This document shows positions 17,770 through 25,938 of a stretch of DNA of 41,655 nt, piece by piece (the stretch's first letter is position 1; each line of letters begins with the position of its first letter). A program made the position numbers and the translations under genes. The notes under the pieces are model-generated. The model searched no databases. It had not been told where the DNA came from and saw only the letters and a program-made list of their open reading frames with translations. Source of the stretch: Thalassospira xianhensis MCCC 1A02616 (lineage in GTDB: Bacteria; Pseudomonadota; Alphaproteobacteria; Rhodospirillales; Thalassospiraceae); the NCBI RefSeq assembly GCF_003326475.1, contig NZ_JPWA01000039.1, positions 1 through 41,655 of the forward strand, in the 5' to 3' direction.

Positions 17770-18684
17770 TCAGGTTTGAACAAAGCCGACGGTTGACCCT
17801 TCGAGCAATTTCCGGTGCAGGAAGTCGATAAATATCCTGACTTTTGCAGAAAGATTGTGGCGTTCGGGGTAGACAGCATAGATGTCCGCATCAATTTGCG
17901 CGTATTGAGGGAGTACAAGTCGCAGCCTGTCAGCTTTGACATGCCGGGCGATATCCCATTCGGAACGCATCATGATGCCATGGCCGGCAAGGACCCAGTT
18001 TAGGGCGATTTCGCCGTCATTGCTGCTGAGCGTGCCATGAACCCTGATGGTTTCTGATTCCTGCCCGCGTTGTAGCTTCCACAAATCATAGCTTTCGTTG
18101 TATTGGCGCAGGATAATGCAGTTATGGGCTGATAGGTCCGAGAGGCGCTTGGGCGTACCATATCGATCAAGATAGTCGGGGGCCGCACATAAAAATCGTC
18201 TGTTGCGGAGCAGTTTGCGCGCTCGTAGCCGGGAATTGGGCATTCCCCCGAACCGGATTGTCAGATCAAGACCTTCTTCGACCATGTTCAGTGGGGTGTC
18301 ACTCAGCACCAGCTGAACTTCCACTTCGGGATAGAGGTGGGAGAATTCGGATATTACCGGTGCTACATATTCACGCCCGAAGCCAAAAGTTGCATTGATG
18401 CGCAAGAGGCCGCTGGGCGTTTCGCGCGCATCCGAAACGCGTTGTTCCAGTTCTTCGATATCGCGCATGATCCTTATTGCACTTTGGAAATAGGCCTCGC
18501 CTTCGCTGGTCAGGCTGATCCGGCGTGTCGTCCGGTTCATCAACCGTACACCGAGCCTGTCCTCGAGCTTGGCAAGACGTTTGCTGACTGCCGGTGGGGA
18601 CAGGTTCAGTTCAAGGGCAGCCGCGGACAGATTTCCTTTGCGCGCCAGCAGGACGAAAAATCCCAGATCGCTATCGGTTGTCAT
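17770..18684 (-). CDS. LysR-type transcriptional regulator divergent from the tct genes
   Basis: A 304-residue regulator of the large DmlR/AaeR-like LysR group. The winged helix-turn-helix covers residues 1-60 (FFVLLARKGNLSAAALELNLSPPAVSKRLAKLEDRLGVRLMNRTTRRISLT), followed by a linker helix and a two-lobed effector domain (LRINATFGFGREYVAPVISEF..., GLDLTIRFGG, FLCAAPDYL). A GGAGG 7 bases before the ATG giving MTTDSD fixes the start. LysR proteins of this group often control malate or tartrate genes, and its divergent position before the TctC/TctAB transporter suggests it is the activator of that operon. An inverted repeat at 18715-18734 in its own upstream region is a possible autoregulatory site. 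Confidence 0.9.
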   Translation of the reverse strand: MTTDSDLGFFVLLARKGNLSAAALELNLSPPAVSKRLAKLEDRLGVRLMNRTTRRISLTSEGEAYFQSAIRIMRDIEELEQRVSDARETPSGLLRINATFGFGREYVAPVISEFSHLYPEVEVQLVLSDTPLNMVEEGLDLTIRFGGMPNSRLRARKLLRNRRFLCAAPDYLDRYGTPKRLSDLSAHNCIILRQYNESYDLWKLQRGQESETIRVHGTLSSNDGEIALNWVLAGHGIMMRSEWDIARHVKADRLRLVLPQYAQIDADIYAVYPERHNLSAKVRIFIDFLHRKLLEGSTVGFVQT

Positions 18685-18714
18685 TATTAACCTCCGCGAC
18701 ATAATGAAATGAGA

Positions 18715-18734
18715 AATCAGAAATTATACTGATT
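18715..18734. promoter_or_regulatory. Inverted repeat before the LysR gene
   Basis: AATCAG and CTGATT form 6-bp inverted arms separated by 8 bases, starting 31 bases upstream of the LysR ATG. Size and position fit a LysR-type operator. It is present only here and not in front of the second copy of the tct leader. Confidence 0.4.
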
Positions 18735-18736
18735 GG

Positions 18737-18963
18737 ATAAAAAATCTACACTTCATATGTCTACCGGGTAATTCATCGAACAACAAAATGGCTTGCGTCC
18801 TACCGTAAGCATTGCAACCGCCCGGTTCAGACATCAGAGAAAGTTACCGGAATGCTGACAGGAAGCTTCCTGTTTTGCCTTTCGGGTACCGGTTCAGAGA
18901 AAAGCCGGTGATCCAAACCATACGGGAGGAATACCAATGCGTGAGTTTGCTCTTGCGGTTTCT
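18737..18963 (+). repeat. Direct repeat copy A: duplicated tctC leader and start
   Basis: This segment matches 19067-19290 at roughly 85 percent by eye, with one single-base length difference over the 200 bases before the ATGs. It includes the ribosome-binding site GGGAGGA and the first codons of a tctC copy. The duplicated leader holds two conserved small hairpins (18791-18810 and 18887-18910). Together with the lysR relic that follows, it explains the 581 bases between the LysR and tctC starts. Confidence 0.85.
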
Positions 18964-19035
18964 GCGTTTTTTGGGCCATCGGCAAATGATACTCAAGCCG
19001 GCAGAATACCATCTCGTAATGCCATTTTGGTATAA
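18937..19035 (+). pseudogene. Relic of a tctC gene (32 codons)
   Basis: After a full ribosome-binding site (GGGAGGA) the frame reads MREFALAVSAFFG and stops at 19035 after 32 codons. Its beginning matches the signal peptide of the intact TctC (MRKFAIAAAVAASFF) that starts 329 bases downstream. After about 10-13 codons the similarity ends where DNA homologous to a lysR 5' end begins. It looks like the stub of a deleted tctC copy. A short peptide could still be translated, which might matter for expression downstream. Confidence 0.75.
18964..19012 (-). pseudogene. Relic of a LysR gene (first codons only)
   Basis: Read on the minus strand from the ATG at 19012, the frame gives MVFCRLEYHLPMAQ, which aligns without gaps to MELRWLEDYLALAE, the start of the intact LysR protein at 26848. 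Homology fades after about 16 codons into the tctC relic. The 40 bases upstream of both starts are almost identical (19016-19055 and 26852-26891). A lysR gene of this type therefore once stood here, divergent from tctC. Confidence 0.7.
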
Positions 19036-19055
19036 CCAAAGGCCAGATTGGCATT
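19016..19055. repeat. 40-bp leader shared with the second LysR gene
   Basis: Identical to 26852-26891 at 39 of 40 positions. It contains TTTGGT-ATA-ACCAAA (19026-19040) nested in AATGCC/GGCATT arms (19018-19023, 19050-19055), a likely operator. Conservation is far above that of the adjoining lysR relic, which suggests that the site is still used or was copied recently. Confidence 0.8.
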
Positions 19056-19066
19056 AGTCACGTTTA

Positions 19067-19290
19067 ATAAAAAATCTACACTTCATGTGTCTAGCGGGCA
19101 ATTTATCGAACAACAAATCAGCTTGCGTCCTACAGCAAGTATGGCAACGCCCGGTTCAGATATCAGGGAAAATGACCGGAATGCTGACAGGGAACTTCCT
19201 GTTTTGCCTTTCGGGCACCGGTTCAGAGAAAAGTCGGTGATCCAAACCATACGGGAGGAATATCAATGCGTAAGTTTGCTATTGCGGCTG
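19067..19290 (+). repeat. Direct repeat copy B: functional tctC leader
   Basis: Second copy of the duplicated leader, running into the intact tctC gene. Its hairpins at 19121-19140 and 19216-19239 keep the pairing of copy A although single bases differ, with wobble and Watson-Crick pairs exchanged. It carries the ribosome-binding site GGGAGGAA. Confidence 0.85.
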
Positions 19291-20213
19291 CGGTTGCTGC
19301 GTCATTCTTTGCCACCCCGGCCTTTGCAGAATATCCGGAAAAAACGATCAACTATATCATTGCGTTCAATGCGGGCGGCGAGTCCGACATTTCCGCGCGT
19401 TTTCAGCAACCTTTCTTTGAAAAACTGACCGGTCAGCAGGCCGTAATCCAGTATCTGGCCGGTGCTGGCGGTGCGCAGGCCTGGTCGCAGCTTAACGGTA
19501 TGGAAGGCGACGGCTACACGATCATGGGCACCAACCTGCCGCACACGATCCTGCAGCCCATGGAAAAGGATGTCGGATACGAAACCGACGACCTGACTCA
19601 TGTCTATTTCTTCCATTACACGCCGGATGCGATTTTTGTTCCGGCTGACAGCGAGTTCCAGGATCTTCAGCAACTGATCGAGCATGCCAAGGCCAATCCG
19701 GGAGTTGTGACATTCTCCGGTTCGGGTTCGAATTCCTCGAATCACATTGCGAAGGAACAGTTCGACGAACTGGCTGGCGTAACCACCACCTATGTTCCGT
19801 TCAGCGGTACCGGCCCGGCCGTGACGGCGATCCTGGGAAGCCAGACGACCGCTGGTTTCAACTATGTCACGTCTGGCGTGAACAATAGCGAGGGCATGCG
19901 CATGCTTGCTGTTGCTGCGGACGAACGTGTGAAGGCATTCCCGGATGTTCCGACTTTCAAGGAACTCGGTATTGATCTTGTGGGCGGTGCTTATCGCGGT
20001 ATTGCTGTTCCTGCCTCGACCCCGGAAGATATTCGCCAGAAACTTTCCGATATTATCGGCGAGATCAACGCAGACCCGGCATTCATCAAACAGATGGAAG
20101 ATGCCGGTTTCGTGCTGACCGATATTTCCTATGAGGACATGCCGGAATTCATGGCCGAGAAGAAGGCCGAATACCGTGCAATTGGCGAAAAGCTTGGTAT
20201 TGCCAATCGCTAA
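19266..20213 (+). CDS. tctC: Tripartite tricarboxylate transporter substrate-binding protein
   Basis: A 315-residue periplasmic protein of the TctC/BugE family. A signal peptide (1-21, cleaved at AFA-E) is followed by the family pattern YPEKTINYIIAFNAGGESDISARF, QYLAGAGGAQAW, a VVTFSGSGSNSSNHIAKEQF loop, VPFSGTGPAVTAILGSQTTAGF and the C-terminal GIAVPASTPEDIRQKL. TctC proteins bind di- or tricarboxylates for the TctA/TctB permease. The tartrate genes directly downstream suggest tartrate or a related hydroxy-diacid as ligand. The GGGAGGAA ribosome-binding site fixes the start. It is the first gene of the tct-tartrate operon. Confidence 0.92.
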   Translation: MRKFAIAAAVAASFFATPAFAEYPEKTINYIIAFNAGGESDISARFQQPFFEKLTGQQAVIQYLAGAGGAQAWSQLNGMEGDGYTIMGTNLPHTILQPMEKDVGYETDDLTHVYFFHYTPDAIFVPADSEFQDLQQLIEHAKANPGVVTFSGSGSNSSNHIAKEQFDELAGVTTTYVPFSGTGPAVTAILGSQTTAGFNYVTSGVNNSEGMRMLAVAADERVKAFPDVPTFKELGIDLVGGAYRGIAVPASTPEDIRQKLSDIIGEINADPAFIKQMEDAGFVLTDISYEDMPEFMAEKKAEYRAIGEKLGIANR

Positions 20214-20247
20214 TCCGTAGCCGGAAGGGAAAGGAAGGTCCATCGCC

Positions 20248-22317
20248 ATGGAATTGCTTGGCTATTTTCTCAGCGCGTTGACGCCGCTTAATATCCTGAT
20301 GGCGCTTGGCGGCGTTGTTCTTGGTACCATTATTGGTGCCCTGCCGGGATTGTCGGCAACCATGGCGGTGGCCGTTCTGGTCCCGTTTACTTTCACAATG
20401 GACCCGGCGACCGGGTTGATTGCGCTCGGTGCGATCTATACCGGTGCCATCTATGGCGGTGCCTTCGCCGCGATTCTGGTCAATACACCGGGCACCCCGT
20501 CTGCGATTGCAACAACCTTTGACGGCTTCCCAATGGCCAAACGCGGCGATGGTAACCTTGCCATAACTCTTGCCACGCTTGCCTCGGTTTTCGGTGGTCT
20601 GGTTGGCGGGATATTCCTGCTGTTGCTGTCGCCGCCATTGGCAAAGGTGGCGCTGGCGTTCGGCCCGCCGGAATATTTCTGGCTGGCAATATTTGGCCTG
20701 ACCCTGATTTCGGCATTATCGGTCGGTAATACGCTTAAAGGGCTTATCGGCGGCTGTATCGGTCTGATGTTGGCCATGGTTGGCGTGGCTGTTGTCGGGG
20801 GTGATATCCGCTTTACGATGGATACCCAGATGCTTTTGGGCGGGTTCGATATCGTTTCCGCACTGATCGGCCTGTATTGCATTCCGGTTCTGATTGATCT
20901 GGTGGCGACACCCGATCCGCATCTGAAAGTGGAGCAAGGGAACCGTGGCATTCGTTTGTTCGAAGCGTTCGGCATTGCCTGGAAAAGCAAGTTCAACGTC
21001 ATTCGCAGTTCCGTTATCGGAACCATCATCGGTATCTTGCCGGGTGCCGGTGGATCGATAGCAGGGCTGGTTTCCTATTCCGAGGCGCGCCGTTCGTCGA
21101 AAACGCCGGAAGAATTCGGTAACGGTGCGCCAGACGGGATTATCGCGACTGAATCGGCAAACAACGCCACAGTGGGCGGCGGGTTTATTCCGACACTGGT
21201 GCTGGGTATCCCCGGTACGCCACCCGATGCGGTGATCCTTGGTGCATTGCTGGTACAGGGTATCAAGATCGGCCCGACCCTTTTCGCGCAGCAGGGCGAG
21301 ATTGTTTACACCTTTATCTTTGGGCTGCTGATTGCAACCGCACTGATGTTGCCTGCGGGGCTTTTGATCGGGCGTTATGCCTATAAGTCGATTGCCTCGA
21401 TCCCCAAGACCGTTCTGGTTCCGACCATTGCCTTCCTGACGGTCGTTGGCAGCTTTGCCATCCACAGCAACCTGCATGATGTTCAAATGATGCTGGTGCT
21501 GGGTGTGATTGGTTGGATTTTGAACCGGTACGGTTTTGCACCTTCGCCCATCGTGTTGGGCCTTGTGCTGGGACAGATTGCCGAACAGGGGTTTGTTCAG
21601 TCCTATCTGATCGGGAATGCGACCAGCAATATTGTCGGCATGTTCTTTGGCCGTCCGATCAGCCTTGCCATCGTTGCATTGGCTGCTTTCACGCTGCTTT
21701 ATCCGGTACTGTTTGGCAACCGCAAGGAAAAAGCCCGCAAGCGTGCGGTTGCTGCGGCAAAGAATTATGCCGAAACGGACGGTGAGACGGCAAAAGCCGA
21801 TGAAGCGACCCTGTCGGAGCCTGTGATCAATCCGATGGCACACCTGAAAGGTGTCATCGCAAAGCCACGCGATACCGCAGGTATGGGGATTGTTGTTTTG
21901 CTGGTGCTGATGGCTGTTTGGGCCATCACGCAGACATCGGAAATGTCCCCGTTGGGGTCAGTATTTCCGATAACTATCTGTGCCACGCTGATTGTGTTTT
22001 CGATTGTCCTTTTTGCCATGAACCTGTTGCGTAAACCCGCAGGTGCAAAGAGCGGCGATCAGACAAGTGAATCGGTTTCGCGGCGTATTGCCCTGATTGT
22101 TGTGATGGGCTTCTGGGTCCTGGCTATTCCGCTGACCGGTTTCTGGGTTGCGGCCATTTTGGCCTTCCTGTCGCTGGCCAGGGTGTCCTGTTACGAAGTC
22201 ATGCCTGCCAAACGCATTATCGTCGAAACACTCGCGGGATTTGCAATCGTGACCGGCTTGTATTGGCTGATGGCGGATGTATTGCTGATCCGCATGCCAT
22301 CGGGATTGCTGTTCTAG
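20248..22317 (+). CDS. tctA: TctA-TctB fusion permease of the tripartite tricarboxylate transporter
   Basis: A 689-residue membrane protein, well over the usual roughly 500 residues of TctA. Residues 1-490 are a full TctA: ALPGLSATMAVAVLVPFTF, AIYGGAFAAILVNTPGTPSAIATTFDGFPMAKRG in the first half, echoed by GIIPGAGG-like ILPGAGGSIAGLVSYSEARR and GIPGTPPDAVILGALLVQGI in the second. A charged linker (491-543, Lys/Ala/Glu-rich) joins it to a TctB-like domain (about 545-689) with four hydrophobic segments, including LAIPLTGFWVAAILAFLSLARV and the closing MADVLLIRMPSGLLF. No separate tctB gene lies in this window, so both membrane subunits are in one chain. GGAAGG 9 bases upstream supports the start; it follows tctC by 34 bases. 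Confidence 0.92.
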   Translation: MELLGYFLSALTPLNILMALGGVVLGTIIGALPGLSATMAVAVLVPFTFTMDPATGLIALGAIYTGAIYGGAFAAILVNTPGTPSAIATTFDGFPMAKRGDGNLAITLATLASVFGGLVGGIFLLLLSPPLAKVALAFGPPEYFWLAIFGLTLISALSVGNTLKGLIGGCIGLMLAMVGVAVVGGDIRFTMDTQMLLGGFDIVSALIGLYCIPVLIDLVATPDPHLKVEQGNRGIRLFEAFGIAWKSKFNVIRSSVIGTIIGILPGAGGSIAGLVSYSEARRSSKTPEEFGNGAPDGIIATESANNATVGGGFIPTLVLGIPGTPPDAVILGALLVQGIKIGPTLFAQQGEIVYTFIFGLLIATALMLPAGLLIGRYAYKSIASIPKTVLVPTIAFLTVVGSFAIHSNLHDVQMMLVLGVIGWILNRYGFAPSPIVLGLVLGQIAEQGFVQSYLIGNATSNIVGMFFGRPISLAIVALAAFTLLYPVLFGNRKEKARKRAVAAAKNYAETDGETAKADEATLSEPVINPMAHLKGVIAKPRDTAGMGIVVLLVLMAVWAITQTSEMSPLGSVFPITICATLIVFSIVLFAMNLLRKPAGAKSGDQTSESVSRRIALIVVMGFWVLAIPLTGFWVAAILAFLSLARVSCYEVMPAKRIIVETLAGFAIVTGLYWLMADVLLIRMPSGLLF

Positions 22318-22368
22318 GGGCATACGAGCCTGAATTTTCAAAGTTAACTGCTAACCAAGAGACTGATC

Positions 22369-23445
22369 ATGAAGACTTATCGTATTGCTGCCATCCCGGG
22401 TGACGGGATCGGTAAAGAGGTTGTTGCAGCTGGTATCAAAGTCCTTGACGTGCTGGCAAAGCGCGATGGCGGATTCAACATGACGTTCGATAACTTCGAT
22501 TGGGGCTCGGACTATTACAAGAAACATGGTGTCATGATGCCTGCTGACGGGCGTGAGCAGATCCGGAACCATGATGCCATATATTTCGGTGCTGTCGGGG
22601 CACCGGATGTGCCGGACCATGTCACCCTTTGGGGGTTGCGACTTGCGATTTGTCAGCCGTTTGACCAATACGCCAATGTCCGTCCGACCCGCATTCTGCC
22701 GGGGATCGAAAGCCCGCTTCGCAATGTGAAACAAAGCGAGCTTGACTGGGTGATCGTCCGTGAAAATTCCGAAGGCGAATATGCAGGACAGGGGGGGCGT
22801 TCGCATGTCGGGTTGCCCGAAGAGGTCGCAACCGAAGTTTCGATTTTCACCCGGGCGGGTGTCACGCGTATCATGCGGTTCGCCTTCGATTTGGCACGGT
22901 CACGCAAGCGCAAGCAACTGACCGTGGTGACCAAATCAAATGCACAGCGCAATGGCATGGTCATGTGGGATGAAATCGCAGCCGAAGTTGCCGCAGAATA
23001 TCCCGATGTCCAATGGGACAAGATGCTGGTCGATGCGATGACCATGCGCATGACCCTGCGCCCCGAAACGATTGATACCATCGTTGCGACCAACCTGCAT
23101 GCCGATATTCTGTCGGACCTTGCGGCGGCACTGGCCGGGTCGCTTGGCATTGCCCCGACGGCAAACCTTAATCCCGAAGGAAAGTTTCCATCGATGTTTG
23201 AGCCGATCCATGGTTCGGCTTTCGATATTACCGGCAAAGGGATTGCCAATCCGGTGGCGACTTTCTGGAGTGCGGTCATGATGCTTGATCATCTGGGCGA
23301 GGCGGCGGCATCGGTGCGCCTGATGCGTGCCGTGGAACGCGTTACAGCCGATCCGCTGTTGCACACACCTGATCTTGGCGGCAAGGCGACGACACGTCAG
23401 GTGACCGATGCCGTGACTGCGGCCATTCATGGCGACAATCTTTGA
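22369..23445 (+). CDS. Tartrate/D-malate/isopropylmalate dehydrogenase family protein, variant paralogue
   Basis: A 358-residue NAD-dependent beta-decarboxylating dehydrogenase. Family marks: IPGDGIG (9-15), R105 and R108 in NVRPTR, R131 and Y138 in VRENSEGEY, K189 in VVTKSN, and the metal-binding aspartates D222, D246 and D250. Homologues oxidise D-malate, L/meso-tartrate or isopropylmalate. Compared with its neighbour at 24803 it has a different substrate-loop sequence (LRLAICQPFDQYANVRPTR against SLIQFRRDFDQYVSLRPAR), so its substrate probably differs. It follows the fusion permease by 51 bases and overlaps or abuts the glycerate kinase gene, so it belongs to the same operon. Confidence 0.85.
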   Translation: MKTYRIAAIPGDGIGKEVVAAGIKVLDVLAKRDGGFNMTFDNFDWGSDYYKKHGVMMPADGREQIRNHDAIYFGAVGAPDVPDHVTLWGLRLAICQPFDQYANVRPTRILPGIESPLRNVKQSELDWVIVRENSEGEYAGQGGRSHVGLPEEVATEVSIFTRAGVTRIMRFAFDLARSRKRKQLTVVTKSNAQRNGMVMWDEIAAEVAAEYPDVQWDKMLVDAMTMRMTLRPETIDTIVATNLHADILSDLAAALAGSLGIAPTANLNPEGKFPSMFEPIHGSAFDITGKGIANPVATFWSAVMMLDHLGEAAASVRLMRAVERVTADPLLHTPDLGGKATTRQVTDAVTAAIHGDNL

Positions 23446-23452
23446 TCGGGGC

Positions 23453-24781
23453 ATGACAATGGCGGAACGCACAATGTCCGATATTTTCACCGATGCCGGG
23501 GCACGTGCACTGCTTCGTGAAATGTTTGATGCGGCCATTCGTGCTGCGGATCCGGATCATTGCGTTCCGCATTTTTTGCCAGCTCCGCCGCAAGATGGGC
23601 GCACGATCGTGATTGGTGCAGGCAAGGCCGCTGCCAAAATGGCCCGTGCGGTTGAAGCTCATTGGAGCGGACCGCTTGAAGGTATTGTCGTGACCCGCTA
23701 TGGCCACACCGTGCCGACGGAAAAAATCACCGTCATCGAAGCTAGCCATCCGGTTCCGGATGCTGCCGGTGTTGATGCGTCAAGGCGTATTCGGAAACTC
23801 GTTTCGGGGCTAAGCGAAAAGGATCTGGTGGTCTGCCTGATTTCGGGGGGCGGATCGGCCTTGTTGGTTGACCCGTTATCGCCGGTAACATTGCCGCAGA
23901 AGCAGGATATTTCACGTGCGCTTTTGAAATCTGGCGCAAATATCAGCGAAATGAACTGTGTACGTCGCCACCTTTCAGCAATCAAAGGGGGGCGGTTGGC
24001 TGCTGCCTGCTATCCCGCCCGTGTGGTGACGCTGGCGATTTCCGACGTGCCGGGGGATGATCCGCTGGATATTGCATCCGGCCCGACTGTCGCCGATCCG
24101 ACAAGTTGTGCCGATGCCCTAGCGATCCTGAGCCGCTATGGTATCGATATTCCGAGGCATATTCGTGAACTTTTGCAATCGGGTGAAAGCGAAACCGTAA
24201 AGCCGGGAGATCCGCGTTTGGCAAGGGCCGAGGCAATACTGGTGGCGACCCCGCAAATGGCCCTGGAGGCCGCAGCACAGGTCGCGCGAGGATATGGTAT
24301 TGCTGCCCATATTCTAGGGGACGCCATAGAGGGCGAAGCCCGAGATGTCGGGCGAGTGATCGGGGGAATTGCCCGTCAGGTGGTGCGTTACGGGCAACCG
24401 TTTACCGTTCCATGCGTGATGTTGTCGGGCGGAGAGACAACCGTGACGGTGCGCGGCAACGGTCGGGGCGGGCGGAATGTGGAATTCCTGCTATCGCTTG
24501 CGGCAGTGCTGAATGGTGAAGCATCTGTTCATGCTGTCGCAGGAGATACCGACGGTATTGACGGGATCGAAGAAATTGCCGGTGCCATTATCGCGCCAGA
24601 TACCCTGTCGCGAGCGAAATCACTGGAGATCAGTGTCACAGAGGCTCTGGCGCAAAATGACGGGCATGGTTTTTTCGAACGACTTGGTGACAGTATCGTC
24701 ACCGGCCCGACGCTGACCAACGTTAACGATTTCCGTGCGGTTCTTGTAACCGGTTTAACGGGTGAAACTGCTGACAGATAA
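23453..24781 (+). CDS. ttuD: Glycerate 2-kinase (TtuD/GckA family, MOFRL domain)
   Basis: About 442 residues. The N-terminal domain includes VIGAGKAAAKMARAVE and VCLISGGGSALLVDPLSPVTLPQKQDISRALLKSGANISEMNCVRRHLSAIKGGRLA, the typical core of this family (once called hydroxypyruvate reductase TtuD). The C-terminal MOFRL domain has MLSGGETTVTVRGNGRGGRNVEFLLSLA and the closing PTLTNVNDFRAVLV. It phosphorylates glycerate to 2-phosphoglycerate; glycerate arises from tartrate by the tartrate dehydrogenase/decarboxylase route, so the gene completes the path to central metabolism. The start is uncertain: in-frame ATGs occur at 23429, 23453, 23459 and 23474, and the earliest overlaps the previous gene by 17 bases. 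Confidence 0.9.
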   Translation: MTMAERTMSDIFTDAGARALLREMFDAAIRAADPDHCVPHFLPAPPQDGRTIVIGAGKAAAKMARAVEAHWSGPLEGIVVTRYGHTVPTEKITVIEASHPVPDAAGVDASRRIRKLVSGLSEKDLVVCLISGGGSALLVDPLSPVTLPQKQDISRALLKSGANISEMNCVRRHLSAIKGGRLAAACYPARVVTLAISDVPGDDPLDIASGPTVADPTSCADALAILSRYGIDIPRHIRELLQSGESETVKPGDPRLARAEAILVATPQMALEAAAQVARGYGIAAHILGDAIEGEARDVGRVIGGIARQVVRYGQPFTVPCVMLSGGETTVTVRGNGRGGRNVEFLLSLAAVLNGEASVHAVAGDTDGIDGIEEIAGAIIAPDTLSRAKSLEISVTEALAQNDGHGFFERLGDSIVTGPTLTNVNDFRAVLVTGLTGETADR

Positions 24782-24802
24782 ACGATGACCAAGGAAATGC
24801 TT

Positions 24803-25882
24803 ATGTCGAATAAAATACACAAAATTGCAGTCATTCCGGGCGATGGCATCGGGACCGAAGTCATGCCCGAAGGTGTGCGCGTCCTTGAAGCCGCAAGCAA
24901 GAAATTCGGGATCGATCTGCATTTCGATCATTTCGATTTTTCCTCCTGCGACTATTACCTCAAGCATGGCCAGATGATGCCAGACAATTGGAAAGAGCAG
25001 GTTGGCACTCATGACGCGATCTTTTTTGGGGCTGTTGGCTGGCCCGATACCGTGCCCGACCATATTTCGCTTTGGGGCTCGTTGATCCAGTTTCGCCGTG
25101 ATTTCGATCAATATGTTAGTTTGCGCCCGGCGCGATTGATGCCCGGTGTTCCCTCGCCTCTGGCCGGGCGAAAGCCTGGAGATATCGATTTCTATGTCGT
25201 GCGCGAAAACACCGAAGGCGAGTATTCCTCGATCGGGGGAAAAATGTACCCCGACACGGATCGGGAAATTGTCGTGCAGGAAACGGTCATGTCGCGCATC
25301 GGGGTTGATCGTATCCTGAAATATGCCTTCGATCTGGCGCAGAAACGTCCGCGCAAACGACTGACATCGGCGACCAAATCGAACGGTATTTCAATTACCA
25401 TGCCCTATTGGGATGAACGGGTTGTCGAAATGGCGAAAAACTATCCTGATATCAGTTGGGACAAATACCATATCGATATTCTGACCGCGCATTTTGTCCT
25501 GAACCCGGATCGTTTTGATGTGGTGGTGGCATCCAATCTGTTTGGCGACATCCTGTCGGATTTGGGGCCTGCCTGCACCGGGACCATCGGTATTGCGCCG
25601 TCAGGTAATATCAACCCGGAACGTAAATTCCCGTCGCTGTTCGAGCCGGTTCATGGTTCCGCCCCCGATATCGCGGGCAAGGGGATTGCCAATCCGATAG
25701 GTACAATCTGGGCCGGGGCGATGATGCTTGAACATCTTGGTCACAAGGATGCCCACGACGGGATCATGAGGGCTATCGAAGCAGTTCTGGTTGATGAAAA
25801 TCTTCGGACCGGGGACCTTAAGGGTAAGGCCGATACTGTTACCTGCGGCAAGGCGATTGCGGATGCTGTCCTGACACTGTAA
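24803..25882 (+). CDS. ttuC: Tartrate dehydrogenase / D-malate dehydrogenase (TtuC family)
   Basis: A 359-residue NAD-dependent beta-decarboxylating dehydrogenase. It has IPGDGIG (11-17), R108 and R111 in SLRPAR, R134 and Y141 in VRENTEGEY, K192 in ATKSN, and D225, D249 and D253 for the divalent metal. The loop WGSLIQFRRDFDQYVSLRPARLMPG is the form typical of characterised tartrate dehydrogenases, which oxidise tartrate to oxaloglycolate, decarboxylate meso-tartrate to glycerate and decarboxylate D-malate to pyruvate. AAGGAA 7 bases before the ATG supports the start over an upstream in-frame ATG that adds six residues. It is the last gene of the tct-tartrate operon, followed by a long terminator hairpin. 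Confidence 0.9.
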   Translation: MSNKIHKIAVIPGDGIGTEVMPEGVRVLEAASKKFGIDLHFDHFDFSSCDYYLKHGQMMPDNWKEQVGTHDAIFFGAVGWPDTVPDHISLWGSLIQFRRDFDQYVSLRPARLMPGVPSPLAGRKPGDIDFYVVRENTEGEYSSIGGKMYPDTDREIVVQETVMSRIGVDRILKYAFDLAQKRPRKRLTSATKSNGISITMPYWDERVVEMAKNYPDISWDKYHIDILTAHFVLNPDRFDVVVASNLFGDILSDLGPACTGTIGIAPSGNINPERKFPSLFEPVHGSAPDIAGKGIANPIGTIWAGAMMLEHLGHKDAHDGIMRAIEAVLVDENLRTGDLKGKADTVTCGKAIADAVLTL

Positions 25883-25900
25883 TTCGCCTGACGCCGGTCC

Positions 25901-25938
25901 AATGACCTGCTTGCGCCTGGGGGTGCAGGCAGGTCATT
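25901..25938. terminator. Long bidirectional terminator between ttuC and the second LysR gene
   Basis: Arms 25901-25917 and 25922-25938 form a 17-bp stem with two wobble pairs and a TGGG loop. The LysR stop codon (25934-25936, minus strand) lies inside the right arm, so on that strand the hairpin begins within the last codons. Confidence 0.8.

Noticed and set aside
18827..19054. 75-codon minus-strand open frame
   Set aside because: Only its start matches a LysR gene; the rest is the complement of the duplicated tctC leader, so it is a relic rather than a gene.
19302..20249. 315-codon frame antisense to tctC
   Set aside because: Shadow of the tctC frame; no domain is visible in it.
20716..21843. 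375-codon frame antisense to the TctA-TctB gene
   Set aside because: It mirrors the codon pattern of the fusion permease, has no recognisable domain and no ribosome-binding site; the sense frame is a clear family member.
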